DNA of 64,000 nucleotides from contig NZ_JAUSSH010000001.1 in NCBI RefSeq assembly GCF_030812255.1, positions 434,001-498,000 of the forward strand, read 5' to 3'. This DNA is from Paeniglutamicibacter psychrophenolicus (lineage in GTDB: Bacteria > Actinomycetota > Actinomycetes > Actinomycetales > Micrococcaceae). Positions 7,799 to 19,430 of this stretch are shown in pieces. Under the pieces are notes generated by a model that was not told the origin of the DNA, made no database searches, and was given only the letters and a program-made list of their open reading frames with translations. The translations under genes were made by a program, and so were the position numbers. The first letter of the stretch is position 1; each line of letters starts with the position of its first letter.

Positions 7799-9052
7799 AT
7801 GGGCATGGGGGATGCCAACACTTTGCAGCGCAATGTCGCCGTGTTCATCGACATGGAAAACCTTGTTGGCGGCAAAACAGTGGGGAGCACCGGGCTGCGG
7901 CTTGGTGAGCTCATGAGCGGAATCGAAAGCATTGTGCGGAAAACGGGCGTCGGCTCACGCACCGCCTTGGCTCGCGCCTATGCACATTGGGGAAGCCCCG
8001 TGATGGCCGGCTTCCAGCGAGAGATCCTTGAGCTGGGTATCGAGCCGGTTCAGATTTTTTCTTTTGACAAGCAGGTTAAGAACGCTGCCGACATCGAGTT
8101 GTGCGTGGATGTCCTTTCCGTTGCGCACGAGTCGCCGTGGATTGACGTGTTTGTGATTGCCACCGGGGATGGAGGGTTCATTCCCTTGGTTCGCAGGCTT
8201 CATGCACTTAACAAGTTCGTGATTGTGGTGTCTACCAATGATCCGGAATCCGGCATTGTCAATTCGCTCTTGAAGTCCGTTGCCGATGAATACCACCAAA
8301 TTTCGATGTCAACGGTGCACGTGCCGGTTTCGGAGCAGTCGCTGAAAGCACCCGCATCATCGGCTGCTCCGGCTGTGAAGACGGTTCCCAAAATTCCCAA
8401 TGTTCCCAAGGCTTCCGCGGCGGCTGCGAAGAAGACGTCCATCAAGCAACCCAAACTCACGGTGGTTCGAACGAGGCAGTTTCCGGACCAGAGCAAATTC
8501 TCGGCTATCACAGAGTTCCGGCGCGCGATTTACAAGATCATCGAGCAGTGCCCTGAGCTTGTGCTCGACAATAAGGTCAACGCCGCAGAGTTGGGAAACC
8601 GTTTGCGCAGCGAATACCCACAACTTGGCTACAAGGCTTGCGGATCTAAGACTCTGACCGAATTCTTGGCGACGTACTGTGCGCTGGGAACCATGGAAAC
8701 CGGTCCAGCGAAGGTGCCCACCGCGGCTGCCTGTACCACCGTGCCGAATCCTGAGGGAGCGTTGGCAGACCCGAATGCCATATCAGCCCGGGGACAGAAA
8801 ATTGTTGTGGAGGCTGTTCGCAGGGAATTCACCGCAGGGTCGTTGGGGCACGAAGTCGAGGTGCGCGGTGCCGATGGACTGAATCTCAGCCTGGTAGGAA
8901 TTCAATTGCGGACCGTCATTGAGGGGTTTACACCACTAAGTGCCGGCTTCCCGTTTCTTCACCAAGTCCTGGACCACGCGCTGACTTGCTCAGACTACCG
9001 TGTCCGTTTCGAAGCAGGCAGCGCGGCCGTGGTGCATGCCTCCTACGCATAG
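7799..9052 (+). CDS. NYN-domain (LabA/DUF88, PIN-like) protein with OST-HTH/LOTUS domain
   Basis: A 417-residue protein. Residues 12-165 form a NYN/PIN-like nuclease domain with the expected acidic set: VAVFIDMENL (D18, N21), AADIELCVDVL (D99, D104) and VIATGDGGFIPLVRRL (D124). Residues 175-230 are an Ala/Pro/Lys linker. Residues 233-300 (FSAITEFRRAIYKIIEQC to TLTEFLATYCALG) fit the winged-helix OST-HTH/LOTUS domain, known to bind RNA. The last 115 residues are unassigned. NYN-LOTUS proteins are presumed RNA-processing or RNA-silencing factors. The frame opens at 7700, but the ATG at 7799 has a GGGGGA ribosome site with a 9-nt spacer and starts just before the conserved domain. The EVE-like gene follows after 175 bp on the same strand. 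Confidence 0.82.
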   Translation: MGMGDANTLQRNVAVFIDMENLVGGKTVGSTGLRLGELMSGIESIVRKTGVGSRTALARAYAHWGSPVMAGFQREILELGIEPVQIFSFDKQVKNAADIELCVDVLSVAHESPWIDVFVIATGDGGFIPLVRRLHALNKFVIVVSTNDPESGIVNSLLKSVADEYHQISMSTVHVPVSEQSLKAPASSAAPAVKTVPKIPNVPKASAAAAKKTSIKQPKLTVVRTRQFPDQSKFSAITEFRRAIYKIIEQCPELVLDNKVNAAELGNRLRSEYPQLGYKACGSKTLTEFLATYCALGTMETGPAKVPTAAACTTVPNPEGALADPNAISARGQKIVVEAVRREFTAGSLGHEVEVRGADGLNLSLVGIQLRTVIEGFTPLSAGFPFLHQVLDHALTCSDYRVRFEAGSAAVVHASYA

Positions 9053-9150
9053 AAGGCCAAGGGCCGGGAAGCTCCAACCGACCTCATGCCCTTCGTACTT
9101 CTTGCACCGGAGGTTTGTCAAGGATGTTTAGCAATCACCTTCAGAGCCTA

Positions 9151-9163
9151 TTCAAATTTTGAA
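9151..9163. promoter_or_regulatory. Palindrome TTCAAA-T-TTTGAA upstream of the EVE-like gene
   Basis: A perfect 6-bp dyad with a 1-nt centre, in an unusually AT-rich patch 65 bp before the EVE-like start. It could be an operator or part of a promoter. No clean -35/-10 pair with 17-nt spacing was found around it. Confidence 0.3.
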
Positions 9164-9227
9164 ATAAATGTCATTATTGCTTTGAGGGTCCGGTCTTACG
9201 GATCCACAAACTTGGGGGAGTTTCAAT

Positions 9228-10070
9228 ATGGAAGCAACAGACGTTTGGTTGATTCAGGTCGACGTCGAAACCGTATATGGCTTGGTTTATGACTTGGCGG
9301 AACAAATCGTGCTTTGGGAAGATTTTGAGCCGTTTTGGCCGCCGGCAGATCAGTCCGGCAAGGATCCACAGGTTGGTGACCGATTGGTGCTCTGGCAAAT
9401 GGGGGCCGGCGACATCGCCGGTGTCGTCGCACTCGGTACCGTCGCAAAAATCGGTATGAGATATCACGACCCGGATTATCACCATAAGAGCTATCACCAG
9501 AAGACGGTGGAAGATAAGCTCCGCCAGTCAGTCTGCATGCACTTCACGCACTGGTTCCGCGATGATCGGGTGACGAGGGTGGAATTGAAAGTGGACCCGC
9601 GCTTCGACGGATTTGTCATGTTCAAGCAGGGGGGTGCCCAAGGCAAGAATCCGTGGACCCTCACCGAAGCCCAATGGGACGCCATCTCGGAGCGCATGCC
9701 GACATGGGCTGCCGTGGACTATCCCCAGAAGACGTACACCGTCCGGGTGGAATGCGATTTTCAGCTGGATGACCTTGAAGGGCCTCGTGAGAATTTCCGC
9801 GGATTGCTCAAGAACAGAGACTTCGACTGGTTCGGCCTGAGCGCCACAACAGATGAGCTTCCCCTACGCGACGAGGATTCCTATTCCATGCAGTCCGTGG
9901 AAATCACGGGTGTGGATGAGGCACATTTGGTCACTTGGACCTCAACAGTGGTTGCCCGGTCGGCCCAAGAAGCGGCATACATGGGCCTGGCTAATTTGGC
10001 CCACGAAGCCGACGACTCGCCTCTCGAAGGCCTCGTCATCAGCGCGAAGCGCTATGCGGTCAGGCTGTAG
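9228..10070 (+). CDS. EVE/PUA-like domain protein of unknown function
   Basis: A 280-residue soluble protein. The first 160 residues look like an EVE (DUF55-type, PUA-fold) domain: an early VWLIQVDVE strand, then QVGDRLVLWQMGAGDIAGVV (about 48-67) followed by ALGTV, and near the end GGAQGKNPWTLTEAQWDAI. EVE domains in studied proteins bind modified bases in DNA or RNA. The C-terminal 115 residues (YTVRVECDFQLDD onward) match nothing I recognise. The ATG is preceded by GGGGGAG with a good spacer. It lies downstream of the NYN-LOTUS gene on the same strand, so an RNA or modified-nucleic-acid role for the pair is suggested but not shown. Neither gene resembles the surrounding housekeeping genes. 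Confidence 0.6.
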   Translation: MEATDVWLIQVDVETVYGLVYDLAEQIVLWEDFEPFWPPADQSGKDPQVGDRLVLWQMGAGDIAGVVALGTVAKIGMRYHDPDYHHKSYHQKTVEDKLRQSVCMHFTHWFRDDRVTRVELKVDPRFDGFVMFKQGGAQGKNPWTLTEAQWDAISERMPTWAAVDYPQKTYTVRVECDFQLDDLEGPRENFRGLLKNRDFDWFGLSATTDELPLRDEDSYSMQSVEITGVDEAHLVTWTSTVVARSAQEAAYMGLANLAHEADDSPLEGLVISAKRYAVRL

Positions 10071-10169
10071 TTTGCGGGTGTCTTCGCCAAGATAATTTCC
10101 GTTATCGAGCCGGTTTCTCACGAACGATTTGCGCTCTCGGGGCACTCGGCCGATACGGAGGTGAAATTC

Positions 10170-10235
10170 ATGTCACGAGCGCCACTGTGCGGAAGCCCCG
10201 ACCATGGCGTACCCCGGCGCCGGGTTGTAGGCTAA
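10170..10235 (+). CDS. Possible 21-residue leader peptide or small ORF
   Basis: A short open frame with a near-ideal ribosome site (GGAGG, 8 nt before ATG) in an otherwise gene-free 231-bp gap. The product is Arg-rich and ends VPRRRVVG. It overlaps the hexamer TAGGCT (10228-10233), which may be the -10 of the next gene's promoter. It could be a real microprotein, a regulatory leader or chance. No family is recognised. Confidence 0.3.
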   Translation: MSRAPLCGSPDHGVPRRRVVG

Positions 10236-10301
10236 CCACAGGGAATATTGGGGTTGTGGCCGTGGCAACCCGGATGCGGCCGATCGCATTGGTGGGGGAA
10301 A

Positions 10302-11057
10302 ATGCAGAACAAGAAGTGGCTGGCCTGGGCGCTCGCCGTCATCGTAGTGCTCGTGGGGGCTTCCATCGCGTTCAATGTGGCTGCACGAACACCGGCAGCG
10401 ACCAAAACCGGTGTCGAACCCAGTGCCAGTGCGTCCAACAGCGCAGCCGGACCCACAGATTCGGCAAGTCCAAGTCTGACGGTTCCCGGCAGTGAAAGCT
10501 CCTCGGAGTCGACCTCGGCCACCGCAAAGGACCCATCTTCCGAGCCGCCGGCATCATCGACGAAGGCACCCGCGTCTTCGAAGGCACCGAGTACCTCGGC
10601 TCCCGGATCGGCGATCGAATCGCCCAAGCTTGAGGTTCCCGCCAGCGCCAAGCCCAGCGTGACCACGTTGCCGAAATCCGTGGAAAAGGCCCCGGTGCTT
10701 TCCGGCACGGTTCCCAAGGACGGGACGGCCAAGGGGAAACTCACCTCGGGATTCCCCACCAAGGCGATGCCGATCCCGGAGGGCGCGCACATCGTTGATT
10801 CCTCCGTGAGCACGCAGAAGCGCAACGTCCAGGTGGCCGTCAACTACCGCACCTCGTTGGGCGTCGAAGCCGTCCTGAAGTACTACGAGGCCCAGGCGGC
10901 CAAGCGAGGCTGGGTTGCCACCCGGGGCACCGCGGCAGACGGAGCCAAGAGCATTACGGTCGGCTTCGGGGATGACTCCATGGTTGCCACGGTACGCACC
11001 GCACCCACCGGCGCCACGACCGTCGCCGCCTTCGGTTCCTACGTGGTTGGGAAGTAG
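10302..11057 (+). CDS. Exported or membrane-anchored protein of unknown function
   Basis: A 251-residue protein. MQNKKWLAWALAVIVVLVGA forms a signal anchor. A long Ser/Thr/Ala/Pro-rich low-complexity spacer (about residues 30-130), typical of wall-spanning linkers, follows. The C-terminal folded domain begins around FPTKAMPIPEGAHIVDSS and ends VAAFGSYVVGK. It contains VEAVLKYYEAQAAKRGW, a helix pattern also seen in several small actinobacterial envelope domains. The open frame begins at 10248. The ATG at 10302 was chosen because it places the positive residues directly before the helix, although the G-rich ribosome site is very close to it. The next exported protein starts 5 nt later, so the two are one operon. 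Confidence 0.62.
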   Translation: MQNKKWLAWALAVIVVLVGASIAFNVAARTPAATKTGVEPSASASNSAAGPTDSASPSLTVPGSESSSESTSATAKDPSSEPPASSTKAPASSKAPSTSAPGSAIESPKLEVPASAKPSVTTLPKSVEKAPVLSGTVPKDGTAKGKLTSGFPTKAMPIPEGAHIVDSSVSTQKRNVQVAVNYRTSLGVEAVLKYYEAQAAKRGWVATRGTAADGAKSITVGFGDDSMVATVRTAPTGATTVAAFGSYVVGK

Positions 11058-11062
11058 CCGAA

Positions 11063-12079
11063 GTGAAACCCAAACGACAGTACATCCTCGCTGCCCTGGT
11101 CTTGGTGGCCGTTCTGGTTGCCGCGGGACTCGCGGTGAACTCGTTCATGGGCTTCCAGGAAAGAACCCAGGCCCCCGCGGTCGCGGCGCAAGAGAACCCG
11201 GACGGCATCGCCGAGATCCCGATGGAGGGTGCGGTGGTCTTCCGTGACACCCGTGCCAGCGACGACTATGGCAAGGTCGCCTGGGCGCCGCTGGACAGCC
11301 CCAACGGGACGCGAACCGACACGGGGCTGTCCTGCGACCGGGTGTACCGCACCGGTGGGATGCTCTCGTGCCTCAGCGCCTTGCGCGCCATGAGCACCAG
11401 CTACGATTCGACCGTCTACAGCATCGGCGGGCACCTGCTGGCCGATAGGGCCCTGCCCGGGGAACCGAGCCGCACGCGGGTTTCTCCCACCGGCATGGTC
11501 GGGGTCACAGCCTTCATCACCGGCGAATCCTATGACTTTGTCGGTTTCTCCACCGAGACGGTCATTGCCGTGCCCGGCGGCACCAAATACGGAAACCTGC
11601 AGGACTTCGACATCCTTGTTGGCGGGACAAAGCTCACCGCCGAGGACCGGAACGTCTGGGGCGTGACCTTTGCCAAGGATGCCCAGACCTTCTATGCGAC
11701 GGCGGCCTCGGGCAAGCAGACCTGGTTGGTGCAGGGCTCGCTGCGCGACAAGACCCTGACCGCGATCGGCGAGAACGCCGAATGCCCCTCGATTTCCCCG
11801 GATGGCAAGCTCATTGCCTACAAGAAGCGCCGGGCGGATTCCGACCCGGCGCATTGGGACATTGCGGTGCTGGACATCGCCAAAAAGACCGAGGCCATCT
11901 ACCCGCTCGAAGCGGGCTTTGACGACCAGCTCGAATGGCTGGATGCGGACACGCTGCTCTATGGCCAGCCGCGGGAGGAAACGCCCGGGGACGCCGACAT
12001 CTTCTCCCTGGATCTGGTTCCCGGAGCGACCCCGAAGATGTTCATTGAACATGCGTGGTCGCCCTCCATCCAGCGCTGA
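11063..12079 (+). CDS. Exported protein with TolB/WD40-like propeller repeats
   Basis: A 338-residue protein with an N-terminal signal anchor (MKPKRQYILAALVLVAVLVA). The C-terminal half reads like a beta-propeller: SISPDGKLIAYKKRR (PD40-type repeat), IAVLDIAKKTEAIYPL, LEWLDADTLLYGQP and IFSLDLVPGATPKMF. Such propellers usually bind proteins or ligands outside the membrane. GTG start with GGAAG about 9 nt upstream. It follows the previous exported protein by 5 nt and converges on the giant secreted protein, separated by a hairpin. Confidence 0.65.
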   Translation: MKPKRQYILAALVLVAVLVAAGLAVNSFMGFQERTQAPAVAAQENPDGIAEIPMEGAVVFRDTRASDDYGKVAWAPLDSPNGTRTDTGLSCDRVYRTGGMLSCLSALRAMSTSYDSTVYSIGGHLLADRALPGEPSRTRVSPTGMVGVTAFITGESYDFVGFSTETVIAVPGGTKYGNLQDFDILVGGTKLTAEDRNVWGVTFAKDAQTFYATAASGKQTWLVQGSLRDKTLTAIGENAECPSISPDGKLIAYKKRRADSDPAHWDIAVLDIAKKTEAIYPLEAGFDDQLEWLDADTLLYGQPREETPGDADIFSLDLVPGATPKMFIEHAWSPSIQR

Positions 12080-12112
12080 GGAACTGGAAGAAGGGCGACC
12101 ACTGAGGGTGCC

Positions 12113-12139
12113 GCCGTAAGGGCCCCAAGCCCCTACGGC
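12113..12139. terminator. Hairpin between convergent genes
   Basis: Arms GCCGTAAGGG and CCCCTACGGC pair with a small bulge. The right arm overlaps the stop of the minus-strand gene. It lies between two convergent stops and could serve both directions. There is no clear T-tract. Confidence 0.4.
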
Positions 12140-15100
12140 CGCGAGTAGATCAGGTCCACGAAGTAGTTGTTGCGCAGCGTCGTGGTGGAGGCGGGCATGA
12201 CGCCTCCCGAACCGTAGCGGTACCTGCCATTGCTGGTGTTGGCCGTGACGGTCCCGTCGGTGAACTTCTTGGAGAAGAACAGCGCCGTGGTGGAGACATG
12301 TCCACGGGGTGCCAGGTAGGAGACCGTGTAGGTCCCCGCGGGCAGGGCCAACGGCGTGGCGAAGGTGGCGCTTTGCCATCCCCGGGTGCTTTCACCCGTG
12401 AACGTCACCGTGCCGAGCCGTTGCCCGCTGTTGTTCCAGATGCTCCCGGTGTGCGTGCCGGTGTTGGTGGTCTCCTTGAAGAACCTCACCCCGTGTGCCG
12501 TGATCGGGACCGTGGTGCTGAACCGCAGCCCGACCTCGACCGACCTGGTATCCAACGAATCCGTTAGCAACGGAAGCGTGGAACCAAACAGGTTCACCGG
12601 CGTCGGGCTCGGTGACGGGGTTGGCGTCGGCGTGGGAGTAGGCGTCACGGTCGGTGTCGGTGTCGGTGTCGGAGTTGGCGTCGGGCTCGGCGTCACCGTC
12701 GGAGTGGGTGAGGGCGTCACCGTCGGTGACGGGGTGGGCGTGGGCGAAGCTGTCGGTGCGCTCACCGTGCTGTAGACAAGGTCCACGAAGTAGTTGGTGT
12801 TGCCCCAGTTGTTGCTCGGGACGGTCCCTCCTGCCCCGTAGACGTAGAGTCCGTTGCTTCCCACGGTGCTCAGCGGGCCCACCGTGCGCGGCTGCGCAAA
12901 GTCGCCGGAGGTGAATGCATAGCCGCCGTTGGGTGCAAGGTAGGAAACGATGAACGTCTGGTTTGCCGCGATGCGCACCGGATTGCTGAGCACCACGGTT
13001 TGCCAGCCGGTGGAGGTCTCGTTGGTGAACGTGGCGGTCGCCAGCCGTGTTCCGGTCTCGCTCCACACCGAGCCGGTGTGGACGCCGGTGTTCACGGTTC
13101 CCTTGTAGAAGCGAATGGCGGAGACATCGATGTCCTGGGACGTCTGCAGGCGCAGGCCCAGCTCCACGGATCCCGGGTCCTGCGGATCCAGGTTGGCGGG
13201 CACCTGGGTGCCCAGGAACGTTGAGACCGAACCGTCGGAGCTGGCCGTGTAGAAGGACCAGGATTGGTCGGCCAGCAGCGCGCCGCCGGTACTGGTGACG
13301 TTCTTCAACGAGACAGTGTAGGCCTGGCCGTTGGCCAGGGCCTGGGACGGGGTGAACGTCAGGGTCTTTCCGTCACTCGAGGTGGCCACCGTGCCGGCCA
13401 CGGAGCCGGAAGGATTGCTCAGGGTGTATTGGTACCCCGGTGCAACCGCCTGGTTCAGGACGGTGACGACCTTTGCCGTGACCGGAACCTCCAGTGCCCC
13501 CGGCTGCGGGGACCGCGAGACCACCGTGATCGCCTGGGCTCCGTCGGGCACGAATGCCACATCAAGGAGATAGTCGGTGCTGGTGCCGTTGGTGGGGAAA
13601 CCCGATGAATAGGTGTAGGCGCCGGCATTGGCGTCGGTGCGCAGCGGACCGAAGCTCTTGGCGTCTTGCAGCCCGTTGGGTGTCACCGAATACGTTCCAT
13701 CGGTGGTGTAGGCAACCATGTACTGGGCATTGGCAACCACGGACACCGGTGTGGAGAACGCGGCATACTGCCATCCGGAGGCACTGTTGTTGGTGAAGTT
13801 CACGCTGGCCAGCAGGGTGCCGCCGGAGGAGAACAGCTTGCCCGTGTGGGCTCCGAGGTTCCCCGCGTCCTTGTAGAACTCGACGCCGGTGACCTTGCCG
13901 CCCTCGGTGGGGGTGAAACGCATGCCCAGGGTCAGCGGGGTGCGGTCGTCGATCAGGCCGGTCGTGGGAACCGCGGAGTCCTGGTAAAGCCCGCATGGGC
14001 AGTCCCCGGCCGCGGTGTCGGCCTTCACGGTGGTGAAGCTCCAGCTGGTTCCGCTGCTGACTGGACTGCCTTGGGCATCCTGTGCGGACACCGTGGCGGT
14101 GTAGCCGCTTCCCGCGGCCAGGGTGTTGGCCGGGGTGAATGTCGCCCGGCGTGCGGTCGAGTCGTAGGCGGTGGTCCCGGCCACGGAGGCGCCCGCGGCG
14201 GTCTTCAGCGAAATGTTCACGGTGCCCGGCTGCACGGCGCGCGAGAACGTCACGGCGATCGGCGTGCCGGCCGGCACGCTCTTGGCGGTGTCCAGCGGAC
14301 TTTGGCTGTAGGCGCGCAGCGGGGAGGAATCCTCAGATTCGAAGATGGCATCCACATAGTAGTTGCCTTGTTCGAAGCTGCTGGTGGGCATCGATCCATT
14401 GGTGTCGTAGACCCCGGCCGGATTGGCCCCAAAGCCACCGGCCACGTGCAAGGGATCAACGCTGATCCCGGAATATGCCAAGAGGTAGCTCTTGGCCGAA
14501 TAGTGCCCGGTGCTCGTCGAGTAGGAAACGACGTATTCGGTTCCGGCGGTGACGGCGATGGGAGAGGAGAACCTGGCTTCCTGCCAACCGCTGGCCGTTT
14601 CCCCGGAGAAGGCCACTGTGGCCAGGCGCTGGCCGTCCAGGGACCACACCGAACCGGTGTGCGTGCCGGTGTTGGCGCTGCTCTTGTAGAAGCGGACACC
14701 GGCAACATAGCCGTCGGTGGTCGGGGTGAAACGCAATCCGAGTTCCACCGCGGATGTGTCCCCGGAGTCGGCCGTGGCCGGCGCCGTTTCCCCGAAGACG
14801 CTGTAGGGGCCGGTGACGGTCAGCGGAATGACGGTGGCGGTTGCCGGGTAGTTGGCGCTGTCATCGATGCCGCGGACCCACAGGGCCTCGCCGTCGATGC
14901 CGTGCTGGATGTAGCTAAACGACCAACTGGTGGTTCCCTGGGCAGGGTGCCAATGTGCCCCCGCGTCGGTGGAGTATTCCACGCCGGCGACCACGCCGCC
15001 CCCGGAATCAACCGCGGTGCCGGCCACGGTGTACTTTGTCCCGTTCCTTGCGCTCGCCGGCGGGGGAGTGGTGACGCTGATGCTTGGTGCGGTGGTGTCC

Positions 15101-16764
15101 GTGGACTTGGTCGCGGCCACCATGCCGGACATCAATGTGGAGGGCTGTGCCCCCATGTCGGCCAGCAGGTTGATTTGTGCCTGCTGCATGATCGGGTCCG
15201 CGGGCGCGCCGTCCCCGTCGTGTTCCGCATCCAGTCCCCAGGTCCACTGGATCGATCCGGCGGAGAACACCAGCGCGCCGCTGGCCGCCTTGTACAGGCT
15301 CAGGTGGTGCGTCGTGGTGCCCGGGGCCACGGAGTTGCCGAAGTCCTGCAGGTACTCCGGAACGGGGCCCGTGGTCGTTGACAGGAACACCTGCCCGGCG
15401 GGCCTGTAGCCGTTGTCCGGCGCTTCATTGGACTCATAGCCGATGGTGTGCGGTGCCAGGGCACGTTTGGTTCCCGAAGTCAGCGTCGTCAGCGGGGTGT
15501 TGCGCCACAGCCGGGTCTTGCCCTCCTGCGCGTTGACGGTCACGGGCAGGTCCCCGTTGTTCACGAAATACAGGGAACCGGTCAGCGCGTTCTCCGGCAT
15601 TGCCGCCCCGGCGCTCACCGGGGCAAAGCGCGGGTCGCGGGTGGTGCCGGTCCATTGGGTGTTCGGGTCGATCTTCGCGTTGGACCAGGTCTCCTTGTAG
15701 CTGACCATGGTGCGGTACGCGGTGCCGTCGGTGGCCGAGGCCTCGTAACGGGTGCGCCAGTAGGCCTCGTTGCCCGAAAGGAATTGCAGGTTCACGCCCG
15801 CGTCGCGTGCCTTCTCGAAATTGTTCCACTGGTTCACGGACCAGTACTCGTCGTGCCCCACCGAGAGCGCGACCTTGTGGTTGGTCAGCAGATTGCCGCG
15901 GCGGTCGGTGTCGACCCCGCTGAAATAGCTCACGTCGTAGCCATTGCGTTCCAGGAACCTGACCATCGGGTATTCGTTGCCGAAGTAGAAGTCGCGGGCC
16001 TCGATCCCGCCGCGCGTGTTGAAGGGGCGGTTGTAGCTGAGCTTGTAGGCGCGCCCGTTGGCTGCGCCCTGGTAGAAGTCGGAGCCGCCGTATGTGTTGT
16101 ACGCATGCCAGGTCGGGTCCGAGGTCTGGAACAGGATGTCCGAGTGGCTCGAGTCGTCCCGGACAATGAAGGTGATGTGGCTCGAATCGTCGCGGTCCGC
16201 CCGGTGCAGCTTCGCGACATAGACCCCGGAAACGGCATCCGCGGGCACGTTCCAGCCGGCGGAGACGGCCCAGTTGCCGCAGTCCACCAATTCGGTGGCC
16301 ACGTCGTTGCGGCAATCCGGCTGATTCTGCGGCAGCGAGGCGCTCGGGGTCACCGAGGCGATCTTGCGGGCACCCAGGCCCTGGTACCAGCCGGTGCGGT
16401 AGATGTCGATGGTGTAGGCGCTGGCGTTGGTGTCGATCTTGAAATCGACCCGGGACCCGACATTGACGCTGATGTCGGTGGCAAAGCCCTGGATGCTGGC
16501 GTCTCCCGCACCCTGGATGTCCCACACGTCCGGATCGGTTCCCGGCTTCGAGTTCTCGCAGACAATCTTGTTGGCCCCGGGCGCGCAGGGATCTGCCGCC
16601 ACCGTGCTGGGAGCCGTGAGAGTGACTGCGACCATGGCCAGTGCACTGGCCAGGGCGAGGTACCGTCGGGATTTTCGGGCTTGGGGCGGTGGACTGCCCT
16701 TTGGATGGTTCGGAGCCGCAAAAATGCGACGGATGGGCCGAAAAAATCCAATTGACGATGCCAT
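12133..16764 (-). CDS. Giant secreted protein: N,N-dimethylformamidase-like domain plus four DUF4082 domains
   Basis: About 1543 residues. A long basic N-region and hydrophobic stretch ([15 protein letters not shown], cleavage near TVAADP) form a signal peptide. About 60-545 resembles the large subunit domain of N,N-dimethylformamidase ([44 protein letters not shown]). An Ig-like segment follows (about 560-665). Four DUF4082-type units come next, recognisable by [24 protein letters not shown] and NYYVDAIF. Ig-like Big_5 segments (SFTTVKAD region) lie between units 1/2 and 2/3, and a Pro/Thr repeat lies before unit 4. DUF4082 is found in extracellular carbohydrate- or wall-associated proteins. 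Start 16764 (MASSIG) was preferred over 16809 because of GGGG upstream. The substrate is unknown. Confidence 0.72.
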   Translation of the reverse strand: MASSIGFFRPIRRIFAAPNHPKGSPPPQARKSRRYLALASALAMVAVTLTAPSTVAADPCAPGANKIVCENSKPGTDPDVWDIQGAGDASIQGFATDISVNVGSRVDFKIDTNASAYTIDIYRTGWYQGLGARKIASVTPSASLPQNQPDCRNDVATELVDCGNWAVSAGWNVPADAVSGVYVAKLHRADRDDSSHITFIVRDDSSHSDILFQTSDPTWHAYNTYGGSDFYQGAANGRAYKLSYNRPFNTRGGIEARDFYFGNEYPMVRFLERNGYDVSYFSGVDTDRRGNLLTNHKVALSVGHDEYWSVNQWNNFEKARDAGVNLQFLSGNEAYWRTRYEASATDGTAYRTMVSYKETWSNAKIDPNTQWTGTTRDPRFAPVSAGAAMPENALTGSLYFVNNGDLPVTVNAQEGKTRLWRNTPLTTLTSGTKRALAPHTIGYESNEAPDNGYRPAGQVFLSTTTGPVPEYLQDFGNSVAPGTTTHHLSLYKAASGALVFSAGSIQWTWGLDAEHDGDGAPADPIMQQAQINLLADMGAQPSTLMSGMVAATKSTDTTAPSISVTTPPPASARNGTKYTVAGTAVDSGGGVVAGVEYSTDAGAHWHPAQGTTSWSFSYIQHGIDGEALWVRGIDDSANYPATATVIPLTVTGPYSVFGETAPATADSGDTSAVELGLRFTPTTDGYVAGVRFYKSSANTGTHTGSVWSLDGQRLATVAFSGETASGWQEARFSSPIAVTAGTEYVVSYSTSTGHYSAKSYLLAYSGISVDPLHVAGGFGANPAGVYDTNGSMPTSSFEQGNYYVDAIFESEDSSPLRAYSQSPLDTAKSVPAGTPIAVTFSRAVQPGTVNISLKTAAGASVAGTTAYDSTARRATFTPANTLAAGSGYTATVSAQDAQGSPVSSGTSWSFTTVKADTAAGDCPCGLYQDSAVPTTGLIDDRTPLTLGMRFTPTEGGKVTGVEFYKDAGNLGAHTGKLFSSGGTLLASVNFTNNSASGWQYAAFSTPVSVVANAQYMVAYTTDGTYSVTPNGLQDAKSFGPLRTDANAGAYTYSSGFPTNGTSTDYLLDVAFVPDGAQAITVVSRSPQPGALEVPVTAKVVTVLNQAVAPGYQYTLSNPSGSVAGTVATSSDGKTLTFTPSQALANGQAYTVSLKNVTSTGGALLADQSWSFYTASSDGSVSTFLGTQVPANLDPQDPGSVELGLRLQTSQDIDVSAIRFYKGTVNTGVHTGSVWSETGTRLATATFTNETSTGWQTVVLSNPVRIAANQTFIVSYLAPNGGYAFTSGDFAQPRTVGPLSTVGSNGLYVYGAGGTVPSNNWGNTNYFVDLVYSTVSAPTASPTPTPSPTVTPSPTPTVTPSPTPTPTPTPTPTVTPTPTPTPTPSPSPTPVNLFGSTLPLLTDSLDTRSVEVGLRFSTTVPITAHGVRFFKETTNTGTHTGSIWNNSGQRLGTVTFTGESTRGWQSATFATPLALPAGTYTVSYLAPRGHVSTTALFFSKKFTDGTVTANTSNGRYRYGSGGVMPASTTTLRNNYFVDLIYSRP
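12601..12765 (-). repeat. Pro-Thr-rich tandem repeat encoding a protein linker
   Basis: Degenerate hexanucleotide repeat inside the giant secreted protein. It codes for roughly 55 residues of alternating Pro with Thr or Ser (units such as [13 protein letters not shown]). Linkers of this type are flexible and often glycosylated in actinobacteria. The repeat separates the third and fourth DUF4082 domains. Confidence 0.85.
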
Positions 16765-16920
16765 CTTCTTTACCCCAAGAATTATGCGCATGCGGTCTTG
16801 CCGCACCACGTCCCCAGTCCCACGTAACTGGCTTGAGTGTAGAAGTTGGCCGATTAAGCTAACAAGCGTAATTCATACTCGGATTCGATCCTGCCCCCGC
16901 GTGTTTGAGAGAATAAGAGC

Positions 16921-17445
16921 ATGGAACCCCTTGGTAGCAGCTCGGCCCCGGCACAGGGCAAAAAAATCACCATCAATGCCTCAACCCTCTCGTTGGCCGT
17001 CATGGTCACGATCTTCCTGGTGGCAGTCGTCTTTGCGGCCAACCAGAACGATGTCATTGGCTGGATCGTCGTGGTGATCTCGCTGGGTTGGCTGCTGCTG
17101 TCGGCATTCCTGGTCTTCGGGCTCAAGCGCGGCGCGGCCAAGATGACCAGCCAGCTCAAGGCCGCCACCGCGGCCGCCGCGGCACGCAACCAGCCGAGCC
17201 CCTCCGCCGGCCCGCTGGTCATGGACGAGGCCACGAAGAACCGCGATTTGAAACTTGACCACTCCTTCAAGATCATCCAGGTGCAGGTCGGCGTCGTGAA
17301 CGAGTACCGTCCCCAGTCCGGCGAGGACGCCAAGGGCATGGTCGACCGCGCCCTGGAAACCATCGAGATCACGGCCTCCAACGCCCGCGACATGATGAAG
17401 TCCTCCGGCCGCGGCGAGCCCATGACCGGCGAGGTCATCGACTAG
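16921..17445 (+). CDS. Small membrane protein of unknown function
   Basis: A 174-residue protein. A polar N-terminus is followed by two adjacent membrane helices (about residues 22-40 SLAVMVTIFLVAVVFAA and 46-66 IGWIVVVISLGWLLLSAFLV). The soluble tail contains an Ala-rich segment, LDHSFKIIQVQVGVVNEYRP and an acidic-helical end. Both ends are probably cytoplasmic. It stands between the giant secreted protein (divergent) and exodeoxyribonuclease III (same strand, about 80 bp downstream). No family was recognised beyond a generic actinobacterial membrane protein. Confidence 0.65.
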   Translation: MEPLGSSSAPAQGKKITINASTLSLAVMVTIFLVAVVFAANQNDVIGWIVVVISLGWLLLSAFLVFGLKRGAAKMTSQLKAATAAAAARNQPSPSAGPLVMDEATKNRDLKLDHSFKIIQVQVGVVNEYRPQSGEDAKGMVDRALETIEITASNARDMMKSSGRGEPMTGEVID

Positions 17446-17528
17446 CTTTTTGGTGACGCCCGCGGCACGGCGACACCCCCGGCGGTGCCGGGGAGAACCC
17501 TTCAACAAATATCGATAAGGTGGATGGC

Positions 17529-19428
<1,900 letters not shown>

Positions 19429-19430
19429 CA

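Noticed and set aside
12601-12765. Short tandem repeats considered as a CRISPR-like array or satellite
   Set aside because: Units are 6 bp, degenerate and in frame; they encode a Pro-Thr protein linker.
13666-15381. 571-codon rightward frame inside the giant secreted gene
   Set aside because: Gly/Arg/His-rich antisense product typical of high-GC shadow frames. The leftward strand encodes repeated DUF4082 motifs.
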